The notes beneath the pieces are model-generated. The model saw nothing but the letters and a program-made list of their open reading frames with translations, was not told the DNA's origin and made no database searches. A stretch of 64,000 bases of DNA from Polytrichum commune (Eukaryota; Streptophyta; Polytrichopsida; Polytrichales; Polytrichaceae): NCBI GenBank assembly GCA_950295325.1, contig OX485805.1:13486501-13550500 (forward strand), given 5' to 3'. Numbering within the stretch: position 1 is the first letter of the stretch; every line of letters begins with the position of its first letter. This document shows, piece by piece, positions 24,740 through 36,600 of the stretch. Made by a program: the position numbers and the translations under genes.

Positions 24740-26175
24740 AGTCTAGGATGTTCACTAAAGAAAATTGCAACGTCATCATCATCGTCATATACACCCACAA
24801 AACCCACACACCACCAACCAACTATGCCGACACCCACATAATCATGATTATTCCACTAGATACCATAGAATACAATCCCTTGTTTGAATGGCCCAAATAC
24901 ATGCACACACAAGAGAATTCCTACACATCCATCCTTTGCAAACACCACCAACGCATCCCCTGAAAACCAAAGCATCTTCAATACGCTCACCACCAACATG
25001 CTAGACCTATACAACGTCCACATAAACATCACCAACACCGATGGCACACCCCCAAACAACAAAGTCAATTTCTCAAAGAATTGGCACACCACCCCACGAA
25101 CCATTGACGTCTCACCCCACCACCTACTCTACTTTAAACACCCTCAAGTACAACCAACTACAATGTGTCTACACAAATAGCTCATTCATACCCCCGGTAG
25201 GAACGGAATAGGATACATAGCAGGCTCCGGCATAAGCAACTCATACAATGTACTTTGCATTGCACAACGCCTCCATGGCTTACAAAACATACTCAAAGCC
25301 AAACTCTACACAATACTAATATTTGGCCCCGCCACTAGTCAAGCACAACATGATCTCTTCATATCTGCTGATAGTCTCAACAACATGTGCCTACTAAACA
25401 ACCATATAAGACATCCCTCATCCCAACACCACCACCTAGACAAGTTTTTCATCTTTGCCATAGTGAACCAAATTATATGGATTAAACACAAAATCACCAT
25501 CTAGAAAGTAAATATGCACATTGGTATTACATGCAACAAAAGAAGTGGCTAACTCACAACCATGTGCACCACCTCATCCAAACCCACCCCAACCCCATAC
25601 ATACATATCGAGCACACCACATCATATTGGCTCAGGGGAGTCCCAATGGAGGAGAAACATGGAATTCACATGCTTACATAAACAAAGAACATAGCAAAGT
25701 TGAACTCCAAATAGCCAAATCCAAATTCGCATATGTGAAAAAATGGATCTCCAATGACCAAATCGACCACACACTTTCAAACTACTTTTGGACGTGGCCC
25801 TTGGCATCTCTAACACACACATAACCCAAACACTCAAACTTCAATATGCCCAATACATGGGTAACCATAGGAAAAACATATTTTGGCCCACAACACACCC
25901 AAACCCCAATTGCACCCTATGCCCAACTAACACAATCAACACGTGGCCATATATACTCTCAACATGCCCAAACACACACAAAAAGACTCCACATAGCGCA
26001 TCACAAGACTGCCATACACCAAATAAAACAATCACTCCACTCCAACAAATACACAAAATTCTACACCTTTAAAATGCAGGGAACCACAATTCCAAACCCC
26101 AAGACATAACAATCCTTGATTGGTTACTAGAATGTATATGTAACACCACCCCATGCTCATGTCTAGCATGTAACA
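24740..26175 (+). pseudogene. Second, more decayed copy of the non-LTR retrotransposon
   Basis: The plus strand has the same strong A/C bias as the copy at 11241-12540. Translated in shifting frames it gives a segment resembling the region before RNase H (24750-25180), an RNase H core (ADSLNNMCLLNNHIRHP at about 25360-25415), and a zinc motif CTLCPTNTINTWPYILSTC (about 25915-25970) in which the motif His is Tyr. It then runs on to a WLLEC.C-like block at about 26120-26150, which aligns with WLLPCTC of the first copy. It stops near 26175, before the possible endonuclease domain. Many stops and frameshifts; inactive. Confidence 0.75.
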
Positions 26176-26829
26176 ACCCTCAAGAATAGAGAGGAGATAA
26201 AAGGCATAATCCACCTAACCTTGAGCCTTATATACTTGTAGGAATTAAGTGTTAAAGCTCCCATTAAATAGTCCTCAAGCATGTATTTAACTATCTCTCC
26301 CTCCATGCCTTTGGGGTGAGTTAAATGCTCTTAAGTAATGGTCATTACTTACGAGGTGAAAACATCATGTTACACCATGGTCCCCAAAAGTGGGTAACTC
26401 CCCTTTACCTTTTAGAATTATTAGATCTCCTAGGGTGGAGTCCTCTAGTCTTATGGATAGTACAGTCTAGTTGGAATTAGAGATAGCAAAGGTAGCCAAA
26501 AAATTAGATACATGTTACATACGTCTCCACTTAGAAATGAATGTTTGTGTTCATGTACTGCAAACCCCAAATTGTAGTGCACCAAAACAATAGCCAAGAC
26601 CATCATTTAACTTAAACGAAGCCATGGGATCTGGATTTGTACCCATGCTCCATGCCACTTGTAGGGCTAGACAAATTAATAATAATGCCCAATTTACAAA
26701 ATCTTATGCAAACTTGGAAGAATGAAAAACTACCATTAAGATACCTTCCGCCTCAAACGTTTATGCACAGTTGGGGCTTTGCGGTCACGCTTAATAGCAT
26801 GACGTTTAAGCAAGTCGTCCGACCTGGCT
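26176..26829. other. Non-coding stretch
   Basis: No coding signal supported. It may belong to the 3' flank or lost LTR of the minus-strand gypsy remnant to its right. Confidence 0.3.
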
Positions 26830-27205
26830 ACCACATCCCGATACTCATTGAGGATTGCAATACTCCTTGAGGATTGCCATACTCAAGTTGCTTGTTGGCT
26901 CCCAAGAATTATGCTCAAGTGCAAATCTGAGCGATTTAATGAGATAGATTTTTTGGGGGGTGAGAACAAGACCCTCTAATTTCATGTGAAAGCACACACT
27001 CTACTTCATATGATGCATACTCAAAGATTGGCAGAAGGGGAGGTTGTACCTTGCCATTGGTTGTATTTGGCCGAAGAAGTGACACATGAAAGACATTGTG
27101 AATCTTAAATATGTTGGTAGTTGCATGTGGTATGCGGCATCGGCGAAGGCCACAAGAATAAGCTCTCTCCTGCCGTCGCCAACCGACCACCCTGGTCGGA
27201 TCCAC
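26830..27205 (-). pseudogene. Ty3/gypsy chromovirus integrase C-terminus with chromodomain, fragment
   Basis: The minus strand encodes KIHNVFHVSLLRPN (about 27090-27050), the conserved tail of gypsy integrases. A chromodomain-like stretch follows, ECVLSHEIRG near 27000-26970 and, after a frameshift, NSWEPTSNLSMAILKEY near 26900-26850. This identifies a chromovirus. Upstream, DNA jumps directly to the protease segment at 27582, so reverse transcriptase, RNase H and the integrase core are deleted. Confidence 0.8.
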
Positions 27206-27255
27206 GCCTCCTCGGTCCAGTTATCTAAACCAAAACTGAGAGGAAAGAGGGCATG

Positions 27256-27582
27256 CTAACCAACTAAAATGTCGTAGTTGGTCACATTCGTCACCGCGCA
27301 CATAAGAAGAAGAGGTGCGGGTGGATCTTCAGGTTTCATTCGGAAGGTAAGTTGTAATGACTCCCAAATATAACCAGTGGCCCGCTCCACATGGCCAATG
27401 GACGTGACGATGGTGAATGGGCAAGGACCCAAGTCCTCGGCTGTCAACCTCAACTCTTGGATAAGCCTCCCGCCGATCATAACTGGTTGGGCCCCTGAAT
27501 CCATCATGACATAATGGGGAGCAACTTGAATGGCGTTGATCCCGGTCTGACCAACTACCAGAATGCCGGTGTCATTCACCAT
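27256..27582 (-). pseudogene. Retropepsin-like aspartic protease segment of gypsy element
   Basis: The minus-strand frame contains VMMDSGAQPVMIGG, the D-S-G active-site motif of retrotransposon proteases, with flanking hydrophobic strands and a YDILVG ending, a typical second-half position. It lies between gag (27607-29464) and the integrase tail in the normal gag-protease-pol order, but pol is mostly missing. Confidence 0.78.
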
Positions 27583-27606
27583 GCCTACAACGCCTGGTCA
27601 AATGCC

Positions 27607-29464
27607 TCAGCGCTCACAAGCATGTCTAGCAGCTACATATGACAGGTAATCTGCTCCTGCGGCCACTAGTAAGTCATAAGATGTGGACGACCCCTCACCA
27701 TGAGAGATGTGTGCGTCAAAAGATGCAATGGCCTCCGTTGCAAGCATTGCTCGTTGTTTGGCCACCTCCTCAAGGTCCTCAATGGTTGAGGTATCTGCAG
27801 TAGCATGAGCCACTATTAGAGAAGGCATAGATGTCGCAACCCTTGCTAGCCCCCTTGACAATCTTGCCAATTTTCAATTCTAGCAAAGGTTACGACCGCT
27901 AACCATTTGCATTCCGCCATGCTAATGGTTAGCTCCTCCTACCCCGGACCTTATAGTTCATAGGAGGGAACCAACCCTCCTACTTTGCTTTCGGGACTCA
28001 CCCCTTAATCCGTAATCCATTTCTTCGATGTGGACTTCCATCCATGGAAGTCCAATCCTATGTTGATCATCGCGTTGCCAGAGCAACACTACAACAACCC
28101 GAACCATACTAGGCAACTATGGCCTCACAATGGGCAAATGCCCATGGAGGCCGTGCCGTTCGGCCTCGGGTGGGTGAGGCCACACCACCTCACCCATATA
28201 AGCCTCTAGGACTCTACGCGGGACCCCTACCCCACCGTCAAGAAACCTCTTGTCTCTCTACCAAGAGTTGGGGCCAAGTAGACATTTTCCCTTAGCCGCT
28301 GGGCCTAGAAGCCCCCAGCAGCTTCAGACCATCATAACTTCCTTGTATGATGTTTGCTGCTAACAAGCAACCACTCCATCATTGTCTACGCTTCACGTAG
28401 ATGCCGATGGACTCCTCACTTGCCACATTCGGGCAAGTCTTGAGGAAGTTATGCATGTTTGAACCTTGACAGTCTCGGAAATCACTCTCAGGCACTGCTG
28501 TACCAGGGCGATGTCCAGGGACAGCGCCCCACTCAAATTGGCATAACTCCTAGCTCACACCTTCGATTGAGGTGTTCTTGAGCATTCTAGAATCACCACA
28601 CCATGAGCTACGCATAGCTCTTGGCTTTACCCTCATGCCTTGTATTCTCCATGGGTGGGAGGCGTTCCCAACGCCCGGGGCCCTCACCCACACTAGGATC
28701 ACTTGGGCCCTCTCACCAACGGCGCCACAAGTCCCGGGTGTCACTCCAAGGTCCCCCTTGTACCCATGGTGATTTGGGCACTCCTCATGGAGAGGTGCGC
28801 GACAATAGATGCTTTTCCTTCTAAAATCTTACCTGCAAGGTGGAACACCCTAGCAGGTTGCATATCTAACGATGACAACTCCATCGCCGTGAACAAAGGT
28901 GAGTGTAACACCTTTGATGTCAAAATATTTACCATGTCGGTCGAAGAATTCAATGCCTCCGTGCTCGAATGTCGACCACTAATAGATTGGACAACATCTG
29001 CCAATCCAAAAGATAGTGGCAACCTCATGTATTCACTAGCAAGGACACCAAATTAGTGGCATCGTGTTGACACAATACCCGATCACACTACTCCACAATG
29101 GCGAATGCCTCTGCGAGTGTCGCCCGACCACCAAACTCCATGATGATCTTGGGCAATGCCAAGTCAAGGAGGCGTTTGTCAATCTTTGACAAAAACACCT
29201 TCACCAATTGACTTTCCGTGAACATACCTCTAGATTTCATGGCAAACCTCGTATATATTGTACAAGGTGTATTGTTCCTCTCCCGTTTGAAATCTTGTAT
29301 CCGCTACATCTGGTCCCAACGGAGACCTCCGTATTCCTCTTGTAGATGCAGCTCAAATGCCCGCAATGGCTCAATAATTGGCGGAGCCCCTAAAGAGGCT
29401 AAAGCCACAGGGGTAGCCTGGGCATAACGCGAAAGTGGAAGAATTGGGCTCCACGTACTCGCCG
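27607..29464 (-). pseudogene. gag fragments of the gypsy element, split by a solo LTR
   Basis: The minus strand gives gag-like text at 29464-28805 (ARRNTP region, FTESQLVKVFLSKIDKRLLD at about 29210-29150, FGGRATLAEAFAIVE at about 29130-29085) and its continuation at 27831-27607 (STIEDLEEVAKQRAMLATEA). Between them sits the solo LTR at 27832-28804. The gag N terminus ends abruptly against another LTR at 29465. Fragmentary and not translatable as one protein. Confidence 0.65.
27832..28804 (+). mobile_element. Solo LTR A (family TGTCGC), target duplication ATAGA
   Basis: It starts TGTCGCAACCCTTGCTAG and ends GAGGTGCGCGACA, flanked on both sides by ATAGA (27827-27831, 28805-28809). Its 973 bp are nearly the same sequence as the copies at 29465 and 31263. 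A TATA-like CATATAAGCC lies at about 28194. The first 66 bases form a hairpin: TGTCGCAACCCTTGCTAG pairs with a decayed CTAGCAAAGGTTACGA arm. It is inserted in the gag remnant. Confidence 0.88.
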
Positions 29465-30428
29465 TGTCGCAACCCTTGCTAGCTCCCTTAATAATCTTGC
29501 TAATTTCTATTTCTAGCAAAGGTTTACGAAAGCTAACCCTTCGCATTCTGCCATGCTAATGGTTAGCTCCTCCTACCCCAAACCTTATAATTCATAAGAG
29601 AATAACCAACCCTCTTACTTTACTTTCGGGACTCACCCACTTGATCGGTAACCAATCCTTCGATGTGGACTTCCATCCATGGAAGTCCAATCCTATGTTC
29701 ATCATCGCATTGCTAGAGGAACACTACAACAACCCGAACCATACTAGGCAACTATGGCCTCATAATGGGCCAAAGCCCATGGAGGCCGTGCCATTCGGCC
29801 TCAGGTGGGTGAGGCCACACCACCTCACCCATATAAGCCTCTAGGACTCTACGCGGGGCCCCTACCCCACCATCAAGAAACCTCTTGTCTCTCTACCAAG
29901 AGTTGGGGCCAAGTAGACATTTCCCTTAGCTGTTGGGCCTAGAAGCCCCCAGCAGCTTCAGACCATCATAACTTCCTTGTATGATGTTTGATGCCAGCAA
30001 GTGACCACTTCATCGTCATTTACACTTCACGTAGATGCCGATGGACTCCTCACTTGCCACATTCGGGCAAGTGTTGAGGAAGTTATGCATGTTTGAACCT
30101 TGGCAGTCCCGGGAATCACACCCAGGCACTGCTGGACCAGGGCGCTGTCGCCCCACTCAAATAGCCATAACTCCTAGCTCACACCTCCGATTGAGGTGTT
30201 CTTGAGCATTCTAGAATCACCACACCATGAGCTACGCATAGCTCTTGGCTTTACCCTCATGCCTTGTATTCTCCATGGGTGGGAGGCGTTCCCAACGCCC
30301 GTGGCCCTCACCCACACTAGGATCACTTGGGCCCTCTCACCAATGGCGCCACAAGTCCCGGGTGTCACTCTGGGGTCCCCCTTGTGCCCATGGTATTTCG
30401 GACACTCCTCATGAAGAGGTGCGCGACA
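29465..30428 (+). mobile_element. LTR B (family TGTCGC), no matching target duplication
   Basis: Same ends and interior as copies A and C (start TGTCGCAACCCTTGCTAG, end GAGGTGCGCGACA). The flanks differ: CGCCG on the left, TTCTC on the right. The left neighbour is gypsy gag and the right neighbour is the DUF7869-type gene. This mismatch suggests recombination between LTRs of two insertions rather than simple solo-LTR formation. Confidence 0.85.
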
Positions 30429-33400
30429 TTCTCCCTGTGTAGGTGGCCGCTAAGGATTGTGACGTTTGAGGGGGTTAGCTTGGATGACCATGAGCGACGA
30501 CAGATGCAAATCCAACAGGAGCTCCAAACAAAAATTCAGTCACGCAAAGACCTACGGAAGTACGATACATTGGCACGTCCTACTCCCTCTGCAAATGAGT
30601 GTAAACGTCAAAGGTTGCTCTATGAGGAGTCTATTAAAGAAGTTGCCACAAAGGATTATTGTGTACATTGTTGTTGCCAATTGTTTCCAAGGGATAAATT
30701 GAAGGCCAGCCGTGAAGAAATGTGGCTTGGATATTTCCGTCTAAGATCCACCAAAACACTTGATGTCTATAGGGCGATACATGTGAACGGAGGGGGTCGC
30801 AAGGTCATCACACTTGAAAGCATAGACGTGTATTATATGGCATAGTACACCATTCACGGTGTATCGAAAGCGTATGTCAAGAAGGGCCGCCGGTCCCATC
30901 ACCATGGGAACATGGGCTTAAAGAAACCAAGGGAAGCAACGAGGCAAACAACAACCGCTCTAGCAACCATCATTGTCTCCCTTGCCGATGCAATGCTGCA
31001 CAAAACATGCACACTCGCAACCGTTGAAAAGGTTGCGGAGAAGATTCTTCCTATTGGCACGAAATGGAAAGACATATTGTTGGACGTAAACACATTTGGC
31101 GAGAAGGCCATGTTAGATCCTATTCCATTGTCAAAATTGAGTGCAATAAAAAAATCAAACTTTAGCGAATACATCACAAAATGACAAGGGGATAAATTTG
31201 TCTGTTGTTCCAAATGCGGGAAGTTGAAACAACTTTGAGATGCACACACCATGGGGACAGAGTGTCGCAACCCTTGCTAGCCCCCCTTAACAATCTTGCC
31301 AATTTTCAATTCTAGCAAAGGTTACGAGCGCTAACCAATCGCATTCCGCCATGCTAATGGTTAGCTCCTCCTACCCCGGACCATATAATTCATAGGAGGG
31401 AACCAATCCTCCTACTTTGCTTTCGGGACTCACCCACTTGATCGGTAACCAATCCTTAGATGTAGACTTCCATCCATGAAAGTCCCATCTTATGTTGATC
31501 ATCGCATTGCCGGAGCAACACTATAACAACCCGAACCATACTAGGCAACTATGGCCTCACAATGGGCCAAAGCCCATAGAGGCCATGCCGTTCGGCCTCG
31601 GGTGGGTGAGGCCACACCACCTCACCCCCATATAAGCCTCTAGGACTTTATGCGGGGCCCCTACCCCACCGTCAACCAACCTCTTGTCTCTCTACCAAGA
31701 GTTGGGGCCAAGTGGACATTTTCCTTTAGCTGCTGGGCCTAGAACCCCCGAGCAGCTTCAGACCATCATAACTTCCTTGTATTATGTCTGATCATAACAA
31801 CCAACCACTCCATCTTCATTTACGCTTCACGTAGATACCGATGGACTCCTCACTTGTCCCATTCGGGCAAGTCTTGAGGAAGTTATGCCTGTTTGAACCT
31901 TGGCAGTCCCAGAAATCACTCCCAGGCACTGCTGTACCAGGGAGCTGTCCCGGGGCAGCGCCCCACTCAAATGGCCATAACTCCTAGCTCACACCTCCGC
32001 TTGATGTGATCTTGAGCATTCTAGAATCACCACGCCATGAGCTACGCATAGCTCATGGCCTTACCCTCATGCCTCCTAGTCTCTGTGGGTGGGAGGCGTT
32101 CCCAACGCCCGGGGCCCTCATCCACACTAGGATCACTTGGGCCCTCTCACCAACGGCGCCACAAGTCCCGGGTGTCACTCCGGGGTCCCCCTTGTGCCCA
32201 TGGTGTTTCGGGCACTCCTCATGGAGAGGTGCACGACACAGAGTCCTATGCAGCACATCAAATGAATTATTTCAAGCATGTGAACATGCAAGAGACACAC
32301 CGTAATGATTACTACAGAAATAGAGCTTTGTCTATCTCCAGGCCCTTGGAGGTCCTTACAATCATTCATGACAAAATGGACCATGTCAAAACAGCCTCAC
32401 CATATTTTACAAATCGAATAAAAACAACAGACGGTTTTTTTAAGCTATCTGTATCGGTAACGATGCATTGCATTACCTAATCACAATTTTTTTGCTTCTA
32501 GGGTTGTATTTGGGGCCATGGATGTATACCATGTGAATTTTTTGTTATAGTTGAATATTAAACCGTTCGGTTGGCATTGCAGGAATGATTACACATGGAC
32601 ATGGTGATGTCAAATATGCTCATTATGCTCTTGATTTGTATCCGGCGGATTCAAACCACACGATAGGGTCATTTGGAAAGTTTTTACATGATTTGGAGAA
32701 ACCGCCGTCCTATTCTTCAAGATTATTATTTGAAAACTCAGGGTCAACACCTCTATATGAAGCGGTCTTAGATGGAAAAGATGTATGTCTGCACTCGTTG
32801 CCGGAGGCACCAAGTGAAGATGTGATTGCCACGAATTTACCCCTAACTTTGCGTGTCCAATTGGATAATTGTGCCAAGGACAATAAAAGTAGATATGTTT
32901 TTGTATATTGGTCGTTGTCAACTGCGAAAGGTATTTTCAAGGAAATCTTTGTGTCATTTTTGTTGGTAGGACACACGCATGATGATATTGATGCATCTTT
33001 TGGGCGGTGGAGCATGAAGTTGTGAGAGGAAGATTTTCCAACAATCCTATTGTTGATGAAGTCGTACATGGATTTGAAGAACGTTCCCGTAATCCCCCAT
33101 ATGATCGAGGAGGTTCCCGACTTCAAGGCATTTATAAAACCATATATTCGAAGCGGAGCTCACCGATTGATCGGGCATATGAAAGCACAACAATTTCGGT
33201 TCTACATGCGTGACGATGATATCCTTGCCATGCAATACAAGTTGTTGTGCACGACACAAGACTGGAGCCCACCGGAGGGTCTCCTTGTGTGGCGCGTTGA
33301 TGGGGAGGAAAGGATGATGTTGCCAGACGGAGAGCCTAAGCCTTGCAAACCAATACCCATGAAGAATTTGGAGGATATTGTTAAAGGCATATCAGGCTTC

Positions 33401-34069
33401 ATACAATATTGGAAGAGTTTGAAGGTAGCGGATGTTGGTGGATTGTGTTGGCTTCGTTACAAAAGTTGGATACAGTATTAGAGACGTGTTCGTGGCGCCT
33501 TGACAGACCTTCACCAAGATACACCCTTTAATTTGAGGCATGGATTTTGGCCACAAACACGTGTCAATGTACAAGCTTCGGAGGCTAGTCTTTTGGGAAA
33601 TGGAGAGGTTCGAAAGGAGTTTGATGTGGACGACCATTACGTCGGGCCTGCTAGTAGTCGTCCCCCACCATATTTCCGCATTGCAGTGGATTGTCATGAA
33701 GGCTATATGCTTATTTTGCGTCCTGGAGATGAGACATATGCAAAGTCAGTATGGGTGACAAGAGCTTTGTCCAAACCAAATTTTGTAACTTTTAGCCCTC
33801 ATTTTCGGCAAATTGAAGTGGAGTACTACCGACCGATGGCACGGAATGAAGATGTGGTTCGACATTACACGGGTTGGGATACAAACCCAAACTTTCGGTG
33901 GAAGGTGGATTTTGAGCATTGTCCATCTTGGATAGATACAGATTCCATATTCATAGCATGGAAACCACGGAAAAATCATAGTGGATTAGTGTCCATCTTT
34001 CAAAAGTACATAATTTTTGCTAAAGACAACCTTGCTCGGATCGAACATGAAGCATGCCACGTTGAATGA
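30429..34069 (+). pseudogene. DUF7869-type transposon-associated gene, stop-riddled and split by LTR C
   Basis: The plus strand keeps a nearly continuous frame on each side of LTR C. First part (30429-31262): basic N-terminal text, the Cys cluster YCVHCCCQLFPRDKL at about 30655-30700, then GTKWKDILLDVN at about 31058. Second part: LEVLTIIHDKMDHVKT at about 32350, an apparent GT-AG intron (about 32457-32582), then LRVQLDNCAKDNKSRYVF and FVSFLLVGHTHDDIDASF at 32850-33000, which I recognise as the DUF7869 core. The frame continues to a stop at 34067-34069. In-frame stops occur at about 30843, 31182, 31234, 33023 and 33479; frameshifts are few. Function is unknown; the family is repetitive in plants, and a homologous broken copy lies inverted at 18360-22240. 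Confidence 0.8.
31263..32238 (+). mobile_element. Solo LTR C (family TGTCGC), target duplication CAGAG
   Basis: It starts TGTCGCAACCCTTGCTAG, ends GAGGTGCACGACA, is 976 bp long, and is flanked by CAGAG on both sides (31258-31262 and 32239-32243). It is inserted within the DUF7869-type gene, whose coding similarity resumes directly after it. Confidence 0.88.
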
Positions 34070-34630
34070 GAAGTTGGTAGGATTGTGTTATCTTAATAAT
34101 TATAGTTCCATATGTAACTATAGTAGGCACATATTAGTCCTATGTGTGCTCCGCAAAATAAAAGTAGAGTGTGGGTTGAACTTAGGAACGCTCCAACTCC
34201 ATTGGGGTTGGATGAATATCCATATACAATATTTCATAACAAATGTGACCATTATTTTATTATTTTGTTTGGGACTAAATTTATGCATTTTTTGCACAAC
34301 ATTCCCGAATAGGTTAACCTTTTGAACTGCCAAGGTCGTAGTATCTATATTTTACGAAACATGCTAATAATAGCCATTATACTATATGATTTCTTTCGTG
34401 AGGTTCGTTTCAAGTGCTCTACCCTTGTGGTTCTGTTGGTGAAGCTGGTTTCAAGTGCTCTACCCAATGCGCTTATATCGCCAACCATTGATTTTTGGAT
34501 ATTAGAGTGATAATATATTTGAGATTATTGACAATATAATTTCGGGCGAATTCACGTTGTTGTGGTCCATATATTGATTTGAGACAAGAGAAAATCTCAA
34601 ATTAACGAATATAGTGTTTCTTGTGTAGTG
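34070..34630 (+). mobile_element. Downstream flank ending in a CACTA-like terminus
   Basis: About 560 bases after the DUF7869-type stop the DNA ends in TTTCTTGTGTAGTG (34617-34630), the complement of CACTACACAAGAAA, a typical CACTA-superfamily end. Just inside, ATTTGAGA and TCTCAAAT repeat and form a hairpin (about 34576-34601), as subterminal repeats do. The matching left end is not visible; it would lie where LTR B now is, so the link to the gene is inference. Confidence 0.45.
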
Positions 34631-36460
34631 ATGTCACTTCTTGACATATTTATTACTACATGAATCTTGCTGACATGACCCCAAGAGACAAGGGAGTTAG
34701 CTCAGGGGGTATAGAGAAGAAGAGAGAGAGGAGAAAAACAGTTCCTCTCGAGAAGAGAGTCTCTCTAGTCTTGCAGTTTTTTGGAGTGATTCCAGCTTGG
34801 GTGTGAAGCCCCTTTTGAAGGTACATTTTACTCTACATAATATAAGAAGCGTGAAGCTATTTCATCATTTGTAAGTGTGAGGAGTAAATGTGTTGTGTTG
34901 GTGTTTGATGTGAATTGATTATTTTGTACTTCCTTGGTTCGGGAAGAATCCCGATTGAATTGTGATACCTCATTCCTGTGAAGGGAGTAAGTTCTTGTGG
35001 TGTTGGTCATAACTCTTGCGAAGTCGCTTGTGTGGATGTTTCTCTCAAGGGAATTGAGAGCATTTGTTTGTGGGAATGTTGAATCTCTTCTGAGAAGGAA
35101 GAGATCTTTCCGGGTTCACCAAGATGAATTGAATTCCATGAATTGTCCTGTAAGCCTCTAATTGTAATAAGTCATGTTGTGAAAGTAACTAAGTACGAGG
35201 AGATGCTCTAACACTGTAATCCTGTGAAAAGAGTTTGTCTAAAAAGATATACGAATTGTGTCTTGAATTCTGTTGAAGGAAATTGGAATAGTTTGTAAGT
35301 GTCCCTCTGTCTGGTGCATAAAATGTCAGAGGGAGTTTCGGTCACAGTGCTACTGCAGTGGATGTTGCAACATATTCGTAGGTTTCAGAAGTGTGAACAC
35401 CTACTTTAGTCGAGGAGAATTGTCCACAAATTGAAGTGGTCTTGTAGAATAAGTCTGAGGGAACCTCAGGTGTAGAATTCTAACACCTGTTTGAGTTCGA
35501 ATATGAGGGTGCGGTGAACTCCTCTTGAGAAAGGAGTGAAGTAACTACCCTTAATCTTATGAGTGCAGTGAGAAGTAATGTCGAGTTGTGTGTCGTCTCC
35601 CTTGGTAGTGAAGTGAATGAAACTTGTAGGAGTGACACTACTTTTCTTTGGGTGTGATCGGCCAAGTGACTTGGCTGTGGCGAACTTGAGCTATCTGATG
35701 TGAAGTCAGAGCAAATGCCTAAGCAACAACTTCTCACATAATTCATGATTCCAATAAGTGCGCACGTTGTGATTTAAAACCTGTGAAAGGAAGATTGTAC
35801 CTTTAGGAATGCTCAGTCAAGTAGTTCAAGAGGGGGGGGAATCCTAATCAGTTCACTGTGCGTTTTAATCCTCGAGAAGAGATTGAGATCGTGGAAATAA
35901 TGATCGGAAAGTACCAACAGGGAGTTACAAAGGATCCAGTTGAGTTTGAGAGATAACGGGTTGAAGTTCAAGGCTGCAGGATAATCACTGATCGCTTCAG
36001 AGGAATTCACAGAATACACTTCAATTCGATCAAGGAAAACCGAGGGTGGTCATTCTGAACTGGTGGGACTTGCAGATTCTCGGATCTCAATCGATTATGT
36101 CCAAAAAACCTCCCCAATTATGGAGTGAGGCCGATCAACACAGCAACTCAATGATTTGGGTGGAGTAGGCAGTTAATCTGGGCCTGATGAAATTGTGGGA
36201 GCCATAAACTGAAGTAGTGCGACCAAATCGCGCGAGGCCTCGGAGAAATGAGGAGCTCTAAGCTATGGAGTCTGCGGGACGACGAGATTAATCTCGAAAT
36301 ATAAAGAAGGCGGTAGTGATCGCCCTGCAAATTACCTTGGTGAAGCCGAAGCAACTGATCGTGAAGAGAGGCGGTGTAGTTGCAGCGAAAAGGTAAGCCC
36401 CTTTAACCCATATGGTTTGGGAGAGACTGGTAAGGCAAGCATATAAGGAGAAGGTGCCAC
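34631..36460. repeat. Unclassified repeat-like region
   Basis: No reliable ORF. It contains the GTTGAAGTTCAAGG repeat core (about 35960), also present at 2.6, 3.0 and 4.7 kb. A recurring phrase CTGTGAA(A/G)(A/G)GGA or CTTGAGAAAGGAG precedes AGTAAG/GTGAAG at several sites (about 34975, 35225, 35525, 35785), each able to form a small hairpin. It is probably an old retrotransposon, but no PBS, LTR pair or domain was found. Confidence 0.4.
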
Positions 36461-36469
36461 CTCCAAGTT

Positions 36470-36600
36470 CGAGAACAAGATGTTGACTTGGTTACTGGTT
36501 ACTAATTACTGGTTACTGGTTACTAAGACTATGGCCCTCTCTGTGAGACGTGACTTGTCACTGGTTACTTGTGACTGTTACTGGGAACTAGACTATGGTC
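36470..36600. repeat. Simple tandem repeat, GGTTACT units
   Basis: Short tandem units of CTGGTTACTA and variants at about 36488-36525, with further GGTTACT and GACTATGG echoes to about 36960. Confidence 0.6.

Noticed and set aside
27834-32238. LTRs A, B and C as the two LTRs of one complete retrotransposon
   Set aside because: A and C each have their own target duplication and the DNA between copies is gag debris or a DUF7869-type gene, with no PBS or PPT at the inner edges.
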